A stretch of DNA of 46,660 bases from positions 70,709 through 117,368 of the forward strand of contig JAHDVX010000011.1 of NCBI GenBank assembly GCA_023382455.1, written 5' to 3'. Numbering within the stretch: the stretch's first letter is position 1; every line of letters starts with the position of its first letter. The notes beneath the pieces are model-generated. The model made no database searches and was not told where the DNA came from. It saw nothing but the letters and a program-made list of their open reading frames with translations. This document shows positions 1-7,455 of the stretch, one piece after another. This stretch comes from Flavobacteriales bacterium. Its GTDB lineage: Bacteria > Bacteroidota > Bacteroidia > Flavobacteriales_F > PHOS-HE28. A program made the translations under genes and the position numbers.

Positions 1-876
1 AGCATCAACGGGGTGACCCCTGACATCATGGCCCTGGAGCACCAGGAAATGGTCAGCGGGCGGTTCATCAACCAATCCGACCAGGAACAGACACGCAAGG
101 TGATCGTGATCGCCGAGGACAGCCGGGATGCGTTATTCAAGGGCGAGGACCCGATCGACCAATGGGTGCAGGTGAACAACATCCCGTTCCAGGTGGTGGG
201 CGTGTACCGCTTCGAGGGCGGGGGCCGCGGCCAGAACCAGAGCAGCTCGGTGTACATCCCACTGAGCGTGGCGCAACGCGTGTTCAATGCCCAGGACAGG
301 GTGGACAAGATCAGTTTCAGCTTCAGCGACGGCTCCTTGCGAGGCAGCGAGGAAGCGGAAAAGCGGGCGCTGGCGGTGCTGTCGCAGCGACACCGTTTCG
401 ACCCCACGGACGACCAGGCGGTCTATCTGAACAACAATGTGGAGAACACCGAGATGTTCGGCAAGGTGTTCAGCGGCATCAATGCCTTCCTGTGGGTCAT
501 CGGCATCGGCACCATCATTGCCGGTATCGTGGGGGTGAGCAACATCATGCTGATCGTGGTGAAGGAGCGCACACGGGAGATCGGCATCCGCAAGGCGCTG
601 GGCGCCACCCCGGCCAACGTCACCGGGCAAGTGATCATGGAGGCGGTGTTCGTGAGCGCGGTGGCGGGCTACCTGGGCCTGGTGTGCGGCGTGGGCCTGC
701 TGGAAGGGCTGAGCAGCGTGATCCCCGGCAGCGAGATGTTCCGCAACCCCACCATCGACATCCGGGTGGCGCTGTATGCCACGGCGGTGCTCATCATCAG
801 CGGGGCGCTGGCCGGCCTGATCCCCGCGAGACGCGCTGCCGCCATCCGGCCCATTGAAGCGTTGAGGGATGAATGA
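1..876 (+). CDS. MacB-type ABC transporter permease (5' end outside window)
   Basis: This is the C-terminal 291 codons of a FtsX/MacB-like permease. The reading frame is open to the first base, so the true start lies left of the window. Visible parts are the end of the periplasmic MacB_PCD core (about the first 150 residues) and a FtsX domain with three membrane spans. The family motif VKERTREIGIRKALGAT follows the first of these spans. Proteins of this family couple a cytoplasmic ATPase to export of macrolides, peptides or lipoproteins, with a periplasmic adaptor. A paralogous permease (1041-2285) and a HlyD adaptor (2303-3418) follow, so this is most likely one efflux operon. The ATPase is not visible and may lie upstream. 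The substrate cannot be told from sequence. Confidence 0.9.
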   Translation, partial: SINGVTPDIMALEHQEMVSGRFINQSDQEQTRKVIVIAEDSRDALFKGEDPIDQWVQVNNIPFQVVGVYRFEGGGRGQNQSSSVYIPLSVAQRVFNAQDRVDKISFSFSDGSLRGSEEAEKRALAVLSQRHRFDPTDDQAVYLNNNVENTEMFGKVFSGINAFLWVIGIGTIIAGIVGVSNIMLIVVKERTREIGIRKALGATPANVTGQVIMEAVFVSAVAGYLGLVCGVGLLEGLSSVIPGSEMFRNPTIDIRVALYATAVLIISGALAGLIPARRAAAIRPIEALRDE

Positions 877-925
877 GGAAACTGGAACCATGAAACAGGA
901 AAATTGAAAGCTGAGAGAAGAAAAT
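877..925 (+). repeat. Degenerate 7-bp tandem tract directly after a stop codon
   Basis: Seven consecutive heptamers with consensus KGAAAMN follow each other without gaps, the first starting on the base after the TGA of the upstream permease. Units include GGAAACT, GGAACCA, TGAAACA, GGAAAAT and TGAAAGC. The tract is purine rich and lies in the 164-base gap between the two permease genes. No protein frame or terminator hairpin explains it. Confidence 0.7.
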
Positions 926-1040
926 GGGGGTTGCAGATGGCGGTGGTGGAGCCGTGAGCTCTGCGCCATGATCGCCTCGATCGCCCCACGCCCCTACGAA
1001 CTGCCAACTGCTTCAGCCCCCGCCAACCGCCTAACCTCCC

Positions 1041-2285
1041 ATGTTCGACACGGAACGCTGGAACGAGATCTGGATGACCCTGCGGCGCAACAAGCTTCGC
1101 AGCGTGCTCACCATGTTCGGCGTGTTCTGGGGCATCTTCATGCTGGTGATCATGCTGGGCATGGGCCGCGGGCTGAACAACGGCGTGATGGGCGGGTTCG
1201 AGGGCTGGGCCACCAACAGCTGCTTCATGTGGACACAGGTCACCTCCCTGCCCTATGCCGGTTTCAAGCGGGGCCGGTCCTTCGACTTTGACAACAGCGA
1301 CATCGCCGCGTTGCAGAAAGTGGAAGGCGTGGACAAGGTGGCGCCGCGGCTGCAACTCGGGGGCTGGCGCGGCAGCAACAACGTGAGCTACAAAGGCAGG
1401 AACGCGGCATTCAACGTGAACGGCGACATGCCCGAGGTGATGGAATTCCAGGCGGCATACATTCCCAGGGGGCGTTTCCTCAACCGGAAGGACATCCTCG
1501 AGGCCCGGAAGGTCTGCGTCATCGGGCCCAAGGTGGTGGAGGCCCTGTTCAAGAACGAGGACCCCATCGGGAAGCACATCCGGATCCAGGGCGTGTACTT
1601 CCAGGTGGTGGGTGAGCACAAGCCCAAGGCCACGGCCCAGATGGACGAAGGAGACCAGAGCACCATCTACATCCCGTTCAGCACCTTCCAGCGGGCCTTC
1701 AACAGCATGAACCTGGTGCATTGGTTCAGCATCAGCGCCAAGCCCGGCGTGAACGTGGCCGATGTGCAGGCACGCGCGAAGGCGATGCTGGCCAAGCGCC
1801 ACAAGGTGGACCCGAAGGACCCGTTGGCGTTCGGCGGCTTCAACCTGCAGGAAATGTTCCAGCAGATGAGCATGCTCTTCGTGGCCATCTCCGGCCTGAG
1901 CTGGTTCGTGGGTGTACTCACGCTCATCGCCGGTGTGATCGGTATCGGCAACATCATGCTGGTGATCGTGAAGGAGCGCACCAAGGAGATCGGCATCCGG
2001 CGCAGCATCGGCGCCCGCCCGGGCAACATCGCCGGGCAGATCGTGCAGGAGGCTGCGGCCCTCACCTTCATCGCCGGCTATTTCGGCCTGCTGGCCGGCA
2101 TCGGCGTACTGGAGCTGATCAACGGCATGCACCTCGAATCCGGCTTCTTCAAGAACCCCGAAGTGGACCTGGGCGTGGCCCTGACCGCCCTGGCCGTACT
2201 CATCATCAGCGGCCTCATCGCCGGCTACATCCCGGCCAAACGCGCCCTCAGCATCAAACCCGTGGACGCCCTCCGGGCGGAATGA
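1041..2285 (+). CDS. MacB-type ABC transporter permease
   Basis: A 414-residue permease paralogous to the gene before it. An N-terminal membrane span (about residues 20-42) is followed by a MacB_PCD periplasmic core up to about residue 270. A C-terminal FtsX domain with three spans carries VKERTKEIGIRRSIGA. The length is normal for this family when the ATPase is a separate polypeptide. The ATG at 1041 is the first in frame that keeps the N-terminal span complete. The adaptor gene starts 17 bases after its stop, so the two are surely cotranscribed. Two different permeases in one unit suggest a heterodimeric pump. The substrate is unknown. Confidence 0.92.
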   Translation: MFDTERWNEIWMTLRRNKLRSVLTMFGVFWGIFMLVIMLGMGRGLNNGVMGGFEGWATNSCFMWTQVTSLPYAGFKRGRSFDFDNSDIAALQKVEGVDKVAPRLQLGGWRGSNNVSYKGRNAAFNVNGDMPEVMEFQAAYIPRGRFLNRKDILEARKVCVIGPKVVEALFKNEDPIGKHIRIQGVYFQVVGEHKPKATAQMDEGDQSTIYIPFSTFQRAFNSMNLVHWFSISAKPGVNVADVQARAKAMLAKRHKVDPKDPLAFGGFNLQEMFQQMSMLFVAISGLSWFVGVLTLIAGVIGIGNIMLVIVKERTKEIGIRRSIGARPGNIAGQIVQEAAALTFIAGYFGLLAGIGVLELINGMHLESGFFKNPEVDLGVALTALAVLIISGLIAGYIPAKRALSIKPVDALRAE

Positions 2286-2302
2286 CACCAGAGCGAACTC
2301 CC

Positions 2303-3418
2303 ATGAAAAAAGCGATCAAGTACATCATCCTCGGCCTGCTGGCCTTCCTGTTCATCTGGACCTTGTGGTTCCTCTACCAGAAAAGCGTGAGCAAGCCGCC
2401 GGAGTTCACCCTGGAAAAGCCGCGCAAGGCCACCATCGTGAAAAAGACCGTGGCCAACGGCGCCATCGAACCGCGGCAGGAGATCGCCATCAAGCCGGTG
2501 GTGAGCGGGGTGATCCGTGAGTTGCTCGTGGAGGCCGGCCAGTCGGTGAAGGAAGGCGACAAGCTGGCGGTGATCCAGATCGTGCCGGACATGCTCTCGC
2601 TCAGCCAGGCGGAAAGCCGCGTGAGCAGCGCCAACATTGCGCTGAGCAACGCCCAGATGAGCTACGACCGCAACAAGCCCCTGGCGGACAAAGGGGTGAT
2701 CGCGGCCAGCGACATGCAGACCTTCGACATCGCCCTGCGCAACGCCCGCCAGGAACTGGATGCGGCCCAGGACGCCCTGCAGCTGGTGCGCGACGGCATC
2801 AGCAAGAACAGCAAGGGCGCCAGCAACACCATCGTTCGCAGCACCATCACCGGCATGGTGCTCGATGTGCCGATCAAGGTGGGCAGCAGCGTGATCGAGC
2901 GGAACAACTTCAACGAGGGCACCACCATCGCCACGGTGGCCGACATGAACGACCTGATCTTCAAGGGCAAGGTGGATGAAAGCGAGGTGGGCAAGGTGCG
3001 CATCGGCATGCCGGTGGTGATCACCGTGGGCGCGGTGGACAGCGCCAACTGGAACGCCGAGGTGGAATACATCGCCCCGAAGGGCGTGGAGGAGAACGGA
3101 GCCATCCAATTCGAGATCCGCGCCGCCGTGAAGGTGAAGGAAGGCCAGACCCTGCGTGCCGGATACAGCGCCAATGCGGACATCGTGCTGGACCGCCGCG
3201 ACAGCGTGCTCAGCGTCCCCGAGAGCGTGCTCAGCTTCAACGACAAGGGCGACAGCAGCTTCGTGGAGGTGAGGAACGGCCCGGGCTGGAAGAAGACTTA
3301 CGTGAAGACCGGCCTGAGCGACGGCGTGAACATCGAGGTGCTCGGAGGCATCACCGACACCACCACCGTGAAGGGTGCACGGATCATGGAGCAGATACCC
3401 GGACCGGGCATGGATTGA
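2303..3418 (+). CDS. HlyD/RND-type periplasmic adaptor subunit
   Basis: A 371-residue membrane fusion protein. One N-terminal span (about residues 5-25) anchors it. It is followed by a lipoyl/barrel-sandwich half (VVSGVIRELLVEAGQSVKEG), an alpha-helical hairpin (about residues 100-170), the second sandwich half and a beta-barrel domain. Such adaptors bridge an ABC or RND inner-membrane pump to an outer-membrane channel. The ATG at 2303 was chosen because an open frame further upstream overlaps the permease and encodes no recognisable sequence. It follows two MacB-type permeases, which fits a MacAB-like tripartite pump. No outer-membrane TolC gene is next to it. Confidence 0.92.
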   Translation: MKKAIKYIILGLLAFLFIWTLWFLYQKSVSKPPEFTLEKPRKATIVKKTVANGAIEPRQEIAIKPVVSGVIRELLVEAGQSVKEGDKLAVIQIVPDMLSLSQAESRVSSANIALSNAQMSYDRNKPLADKGVIAASDMQTFDIALRNARQELDAAQDALQLVRDGISKNSKGASNTIVRSTITGMVLDVPIKVGSSVIERNNFNEGTTIATVADMNDLIFKGKVDESEVGKVRIGMPVVITVGAVDSANWNAEVEYIAPKGVEENGAIQFEIRAAVKVKEGQTLRAGYSANADIVLDRRDSVLSVPESVLSFNDKGDSSFVEVRNGPGWKKTYVKTGLSDGVNIEVLGGITDTTTVKGARIMEQIPGPGMD

Positions 3419-3440
3419 TCCGCTGCGCGAGCTTTGCGGC

Positions 3441-4136
3441 ATGCACCTGTTCCATTGCGCCGACCTGGGCACCGGTACCGTTTCCCTGCCCGACGAGGAG
3501 GCCCACCACGCCTTGCACGTGCTGCGCCTGCGCGCCGGCAGCACGGTGGGCCTACTGGACGGCAAGGGCGGCTTCGCCGAGGCGGAGCTCACCACAGTGG
3601 ACAAGAAGCAATGTCTGGCCACGGTGATCCGGCGCGATCAGGCAATTCCGGAGCGGGCGGCACGCATCCACCTGGCTGTGGCGCCCACCAAGCAGATGGA
3701 ACGCTTCGAGTGGTTCCTGGAGAAGGCAACCGAGCTCGGTGTGGACCGCATCACACCGCTGCAAACGGAACGCACTGAACGCACCAAGCTGCGGCACGAC
3801 CGCTTGGAGCGCGTGCTGATCGGCGCCATGAAGCAGAGCCGACGCCGCTGGTTGCCCCAACTGGACGGATTGACCCGGCTTAGCGAACTGGAGAGCGGTG
3901 CCCCGCAGAAATTCTTCGGCTGGTGCGAAGGGCAACGTATGGAACTGGCGCGGACCTACAACCCTGTGAAGGATGCGTTGATCGCCATCGGCCCGGAAGG
4001 TGATTTTACCCCGGAAGAAGCGGAAATGCTCACCGCCAACGGATTCCGGGCCGTCAGCCTGGGCACCAGCCGCCTGCGCACGGAGACCGCCGCACTGGCG
4101 GCCTGCGCGGGGATGAACTTCGCACAGCTCCGGTAG
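3441..4136 (+). CDS. rsmE: 16S rRNA (uracil-1498-N3)-methyltransferase RsmE
   Basis: A 231-residue SPOUT-class methyltransferase that methylates N3 of U1498 in 16S rRNA with S-adenosylmethionine. An N-terminal PUA-like domain occupies about residues 1-70. The SPOUT domain carries the family signatures GPEGDF (about residue 184) and LGTSRLRTETAA near the C-terminus, which form the trefoil-knot cofactor site. The length is slightly below the usual 235-245 residues. The ATG at 3441 begins exactly where family proteins begin (MHLFHC), so a longer upstream frame that reads into the adaptor gene was rejected. It starts 22 bases after the adaptor stop, and DUF4159 follows 14 bases after its end. Confidence 0.95.
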   Translation: MHLFHCADLGTGTVSLPDEEAHHALHVLRLRAGSTVGLLDGKGGFAEAELTTVDKKQCLATVIRRDQAIPERAARIHLAVAPTKQMERFEWFLEKATELGVDRITPLQTERTERTKLRHDRLERVLIGAMKQSRRRWLPQLDGLTRLSELESGAPQKFFGWCEGQRMELARTYNPVKDALIAIGPEGDFTPEEAEMLTANGFRAVSLGTSRLRTETAALAACAGMNFAQLR

Positions 4137-4138
4137 CC

Positions 4139-4146
4139 GAACTTTG
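4139..4146 (+). promoter_or_regulatory. -7-like box GAACTTTG, 4 bases before a start codon
   Basis: GAACTTTG resembles the Bacteroidota TAnnTTTG element and is followed by four bases and the ATG of the DUF4159 gene. The spacing equals that between the same element and the 5' end of the SRP RNA at 19927. It straddles the end of rsmE. No -33 element is evident. Confidence 0.4.
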
Positions 4147-4150
4147 CACC

Positions 4151-4810
4151 ATGCGCAGCCTGATCACCGCAATGGCCCTTTGCCTGTGCAGCTGGGTCTT
4201 TCCGCAAGGCACCTTCCAGCTGGCCGTGCTGAAGTACAACGGCGGAGGAGACTGGTATGGCAACCCCACCGCCGTGCCCAACCTGGTGAAGTTCTGCAAC
4301 GAACAGCTCGGCATGAAGATCAACACCGAAGTGCCCAACGTGGAGGTGGGCAGCCCGGACATCTTCAACTTCCCCTGGCTGGACGTGACGGGCCATGGCA
4401 ACATCACCTTGAGCCCGCAGGAAGCGCAGAACTTGCGCAACTACCTCCTCGGGGGAGGATTCCTGCATGTGAGCGACAACTACGGCATCGACAAGTTCCT
4501 GCGGCCCGCCATGAAGATGGTGTTCCCGGAACTGGACCTCGTGGAGCTGCCCTTCGCGCATCCGGTGTTCCACCAGAAGTTCGATTTCCCCAACGGCCTG
4601 CCGAAGATCCACGAACACGATGGCCTGCCTGCGCAAGGCTTCGGGCTCATTTGGGAAGGAAGGCTGGTCTGCTTCTACGACTACCAGTGCGACCTTGGCG
4701 ACGGCTGGGAGGACCCGGAGGTGCACAACGACCCGCCGGAGAAGCACCTCGCCGCGTTGCGAATGGGGGCCAACCTGGTGCAGTACGTTTTCGGGGGCGC
4801 GGAACAATAA
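4151..4810 (+). CDS. DUF4159 domain-containing secreted protein
   Basis: A 219-residue protein with a cleavable signal peptide (about residues 1-19, ending CSWVFPQG). A single DUF4159 domain follows, recognisable by AVLKYNGGGDWYGNP near the start, a central GGGFLHVSDNYG stretch and a GLIWEGRLVCFYDYQCDLGDGW segment. DUF4159 proteins in Bacteroidota are often found near MoxR/von Willebrand factor gene clusters; here it stands alone behind rsmE. The fold is thought to be related to glutamine-amidotransferase-like domains, but no catalytic function is established. A promoter-like box lies 4 bases before its ATG. Confidence 0.85.
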   Translation: MRSLITAMALCLCSWVFPQGTFQLAVLKYNGGGDWYGNPTAVPNLVKFCNEQLGMKINTEVPNVEVGSPDIFNFPWLDVTGHGNITLSPQEAQNLRNYLLGGGFLHVSDNYGIDKFLRPAMKMVFPELDLVELPFAHPVFHQKFDFPNGLPKIHEHDGLPAQGFGLIWEGRLVCFYDYQCDLGDGWEDPEVHNDPPEKHLAALRMGANLVQYVFGGAEQ

Positions 4811-4854
4811 GCGCCGTCCTGCCGGGGAACGGACGCGGACCTTCACCCTGCGGA

Positions 4855-5499
4855 TCAGGATTGCTCCATCACGGCGGCCCGCACCCAGTGCGAGATCTCC
4901 GCTGCCCGGGTAAGCACCATGATGTGCGCCCCGCCCGGCACCACATGGTCGGCGGGAAAGCGCAAGGGGATCACATGGTCCGCGCTGCCGTGGATGCGCA
5001 CCACGGGCCCGGTCCAGCGCGAACCGCTCCAGCGTAACACGGCCTGCACCCCGTGGCGGATCTTGGTGGCCGTCTGCTGCCTGGCCATGTCGAACAGCAG
5101 GCGGTCCGTGGCCCGGTCACGCTGCCCGAGTATGCGCTTCAGTGGCCAGGTGGCGCGCATGGTGAACCCGGTGATGAGCACGGACAAGCCCAAGGTCCTG
5201 GCCATCCGCACGAACGGCGTGAACTCCTGCGGACCCTTCCACGTGGAGATCAGGATCACCTTTTGCGGTTTCGTAAGCAGCGCCAATTCCTGCGCCACCA
5301 TGCCGCCCATGCTCACCCCGCCGAGGATGTGCGGACGGTCGGCATCCACCTGCGGGCGCATGGCCTGCGCCAACTCCACCAAGGTGCATCCCTTTGGGAA
5401 GGGCGGCCATTCCAGGTAGCGCACATCCAAGCCCGCAAGCTCCAGCCGGCCGAAGAGCCGATGATCGCAGCCCACGCCGGGAAGGAGGTAGAGGGTCAT
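4855..5499 (-). CDS. alpha/beta hydrolase
   Basis: A 214-residue alpha/beta hydrolase without signal peptide. The nucleophile elbow is GVSMGG with Ser63. The likely acid is Asp174 in HGSADHVIP and the likely base His192 in GGAHIM, which gives a complete triad. The N-terminus (LLPGVGCDHRLF) forms the oxyanion region. The substrate is unknown. The start codon lies only 4 bases from a period-8 repeat tract (5504-5557) that separates it from hutH upstream on the same strand. It converges with the DUF4159 gene; the gap is 44 bases. Confidence 0.88.
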   Translation of the reverse strand: MTLYLLPGVGCDHRLFGRLELAGLDVRYLEWPPFPKGCTLVELAQAMRPQVDADRPHILGGVSMGGMVAQELALLTKPQKVILISTWKGPQEFTPFVRMARTLGLSVLITGFTMRATWPLKRILGQRDRATDRLLFDMARQQTATKIRHGVQAVLRWSGSRWTGPVVRIHGSADHVIPLRFPADHVVPGGAHIMVLTRAAEISHWVRAAVMEQS

Positions 5500-5503
5500 G
5501 GGC

Positions 5504-5557
5504 GATCAGAGGATCAGAAGATCAGACAATCAGAAAATCAGAAGATCAGACGATCAG
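5504..5557. repeat. Period-8 tandem tract RATCAGAN between hutH and a hydrolase gene
   Basis: Six full octamers and a partial one of consensus RATCAGAN run without interruption (GATCAGAG, GATCAGAA, GATCAGAC, AATCAGAA twice, GATCAGAC, GATCAG). The TGA stop codon of hutH (5556-5554, minus strand) is made from the terminal repeat unit. The tract ends 4 bases before the ATG of the hydrolase. A second tract of the same unit lies at 46572-46630. Confidence 0.85.
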
Positions 5558-7041
5558 TTGCGGGAGGAACGGATGAAGGCAAGCGACTTCTCCATCAGGT
5601 CGTGCATCACCACATCGGCCTTCACGAAGGGCACGTGCTTGCGGAAGGCGGCATGCAGCTCATCCAATCCCTTGGCGCTCTTCAGCGGCCTGCGGAAATC
5701 CAGCGCCTGGGCGGCGGTGAGGAGTTCGATGGCGAGGATGCGTTCCACATCCTCCGCCACGGCCCAGGTCTTGAGCGCGGCGGCGGCGCCCATGCTCACA
5801 TGGTCCTCCTGGCCGTTGCTGCTGTCGATGGTATCCACGCTGTTGGGCATGCAGCGCTGCTTGTTGGCGCTCACCAGCGCGGCGCTGGCGTATTGCGGGA
5901 TCATGAAGCCGCTGTTGATGCCCGGCTCGGCCACCAAGTAGGCCGGCAGGCCGCGCTGCCCTCCGATCAGCTTGTAGGTGCGGCGCTCGCTGATGCTGCC
6001 CAGTTCCGCCAACGCGATGGCCAGGAAATCCAGCGCCAAGGCCAAGGGTTGGCCGTGGAAGTTGCCCGCGCTCACGATCAGGTCCTCATCGTCGAACACG
6101 GTGGGGTTGTCGGTCACGCTCTCCATCTCGCGGCCCACCACGCGTTCCACGTAGGCGAAGGCATCGCGACTGGCCCCGTGCACCTGCGGGATGCAGCGGA
6201 AGGAATACGGGTCCTGCACATGTTTCTTGGCGCGCTTGGCGATGGCGCTGCCCTGCAGCAGTTCGCGCATGCGCGCGGCCACCACGGCCTGCCCGGGATG
6301 CGGGCGCACGGCATGCACCGAGGCGTTGAACGGTTCCGTGCGTCCATCGTAGGCGTCCAGTGACATCGCCGCGATGGTATCGGCCAGGTCGGCCAGGCGC
6401 GCGGCCTTCAGGCTGAGCAGCGCCGCAAAGGCGCACATGAACTGCGTGCCGTTGAGCAAGGCCAGGCCTTCCTTGGGGCCGAGTTCCAAGGTCTCCCAGC
6501 CCAGTTGCTTCAGCGCTTTCGCGGAAGGCATGCGCGTGCCCTTCAGCACCACCTCGCCCAGGCCAAGCAACGGCAAGGCCAGGTGCGCCAGCGGGGCCAG
6601 GTCGCCACTGGCGCCGAGCGAACCGCGCTCGTACACCACGGGCAGCATGTCCGCATTGTACATGTCGATGTAGCGCTTCACGGTGGCCGGGGCCACGGCG
6701 CTGTGGCCGAAGGCCATGTTCTGCACCTTCAGCACCAGCATGGCGCGCACCACTTCCGCGTCCACCGGTTCACCGGTGCCGCAGGCGTGGCTCATCACCA
6801 GGTTCTTCTGCAGCTGCGCCAGCTTGTCCTTGGGCACGGAGGTATCGGCCAGGGAGCCGAATCCGGTGTTGATGCCGTAGATCGGCGCATCGCTCTTCTT
6901 CAAGCGGTCGCGCAGGTAAGCATGGCTGCGCTTCACGGCCTGTTGCGCATCCTTGGCCAAGGCGATGGGCCTGCGTTCGGACAAGATCAGCTCCAGCTCA
7001 TTGAGCTTGACGCCGATGGTAGTGATGGGGTGGGTGGGCAT
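5554..7041 (-). CDS. hutH: Histidine ammonia-lyase
   Basis: A 495-residue enzyme of the MIO aromatic ammonia-lyase family, about the usual 500-510 residues. The Ala144-Ser-Gly triad (GSLGASGDLAP) cyclises to the methylidene-imidazolone cofactor. Tyr55 lies in YGINTGFG. The selectivity motif SHACGTG (residues 84-90) and QEDHVSM near the C-terminus are of histidine type rather than tyrosine or phenylalanine type. The reaction is L-histidine to urocanate plus ammonia. No hutU, hutI or hutG is near. The ATG at 7041 was preferred to a TTG at 7056 that would overlap the upstream gene; the gap to higA is then 11 bases. Its stop codon lies inside a repeat tract. Confidence 0.92.
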   Translation of the reverse strand: MPTHPITTIGVKLNELELILSERRPIALAKDAQQAVKRSHAYLRDRLKKSDAPIYGINTGFGSLADTSVPKDKLAQLQKNLVMSHACGTGEPVDAEVVRAMLVLKVQNMAFGHSAVAPATVKRYIDMYNADMLPVVYERGSLGASGDLAPLAHLALPLLGLGEVVLKGTRMPSAKALKQLGWETLELGPKEGLALLNGTQFMCAFAALLSLKAARLADLADTIAAMSLDAYDGRTEPFNASVHAVRPHPGQAVVAARMRELLQGSAIAKRAKKHVQDPYSFRCIPQVHGASRDAFAYVERVVGREMESVTDNPTVFDDEDLIVSAGNFHGQPLALALDFLAIALAELGSISERRTYKLIGGQRGLPAYLVAEPGINSGFMIPQYASAALVSANKQRCMPNSVDTIDSSNGQEDHVSMGAAAALKTWAVAEDVERILAIELLTAAQALDFRRPLKSAKGLDELHAAFRKHVPFVKADVVMHDLMEKSLAFIRSSRN

Positions 7042-7052
7042 GGATGAGGTGA

Positions 7053-7409
7053 TCAATATTTCTGCACCAGGACCTCGGTAGGGATCCGTAACACTTCGTT
7101 GAGCCTCCTGATCATATCCAAGGTGAGCTTCCGTTTCCTGTTGAGCACCTCGCTCACGCGGCTCTTGAATCCCATGGCTTCGGAAAGGTCCTTCTGCTTC
7201 ATGCCCATTTGCTCCATGCGGTACTTGATCGCCTCGATCGGGTCCGGCATGCCGATCGGGAAATGCTTGTTCTCGTAAGTATCCACCAAGATCGACAGCA
7301 CCTCAAGCTCATCGCCTTCCCTGGTTCCGCGCTTGGCATCAAAGATGTCCTCCATACGGGCCAAGGCCTTCCGGTAGTCCTTTTCGTTCCTGATCGGTGT
7401 GATGGCCAT
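7053..7409 (-). CDS. higA: HigA-family antitoxin / XRE helix-turn-helix protein, orphan
   Basis: A 118-residue protein that matches HigA antitoxins of the HigB (PF09907)-HigA type. The N-terminal half has the family pattern MAITPIRNEKDYRKAL and a stretch rich in GDELEVL. The C-terminal half is a Cro/C1-type helix-turn-helix (about residues 62-112, QKDLSEAMGFKSRVSEVLN). HigA normally neutralises the HigB mRNA interferase and represses the operon. Here only the last 14 codons of a HigB gene remain just upstream (7411-7455), so no toxin can be made from this locus. With the operon's own promoter region gone, expression probably depends on read-through from hisS. It may now act as a free-standing regulator. 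Confidence 0.88.
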   Translation of the reverse strand: MAITPIRNEKDYRKALARMEDIFDAKRGTREGDELEVLSILVDTYENKHFPIGMPDPIEAIKYRMEQMGMKQKDLSEAMGFKSRVSEVLNRKRKLTLDMIRRLNEVLRIPTEVLVQKY

Positions 7410-7410
7410 G

Positions 7411-7455
7411 TCATACGGTGTTGGCGTCGATCTTGTCGTATTCTCCGTATTCTGG
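7411..7455 (-). pseudogene. Residual 3' end of a HigB toxin gene
   Basis: Between the hisS stop (TAG at 7458-7456) and the higA start there is a 14-codon open stretch ending in TGA one base before the higA ATG. It encodes PEYGEYDKIDANTV. This closely matches the conserved C-terminus of HigB toxins, which typically end in EYDKIDANKI or EYDKIDATTI. The one-base toxin-antitoxin spacing is also normal for higBA. The remaining ~80 codons of the toxin are missing. The remnant happens to be in frame with hisS after its stop codon. Confidence 0.72.

Noticed and set aside
669-2288. Long minus-strand open frame opposite the ABC permease genes
   Set aside because: Rich in His, Asp, Ala and Gly with no domain; it is the antisense shadow of a GC-rich coding region.
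5504-5557. CRISPR array
   Set aside because: Units are 8 bases with no spacers; CRISPR repeats are 21-48 bases separated by unique spacers, and no cas gene is present.
7041-7056. TTG start for hutH at 7056
   Set aside because: It would overlap the end of higA, and family N-termini fit the ATG at 7041 better.
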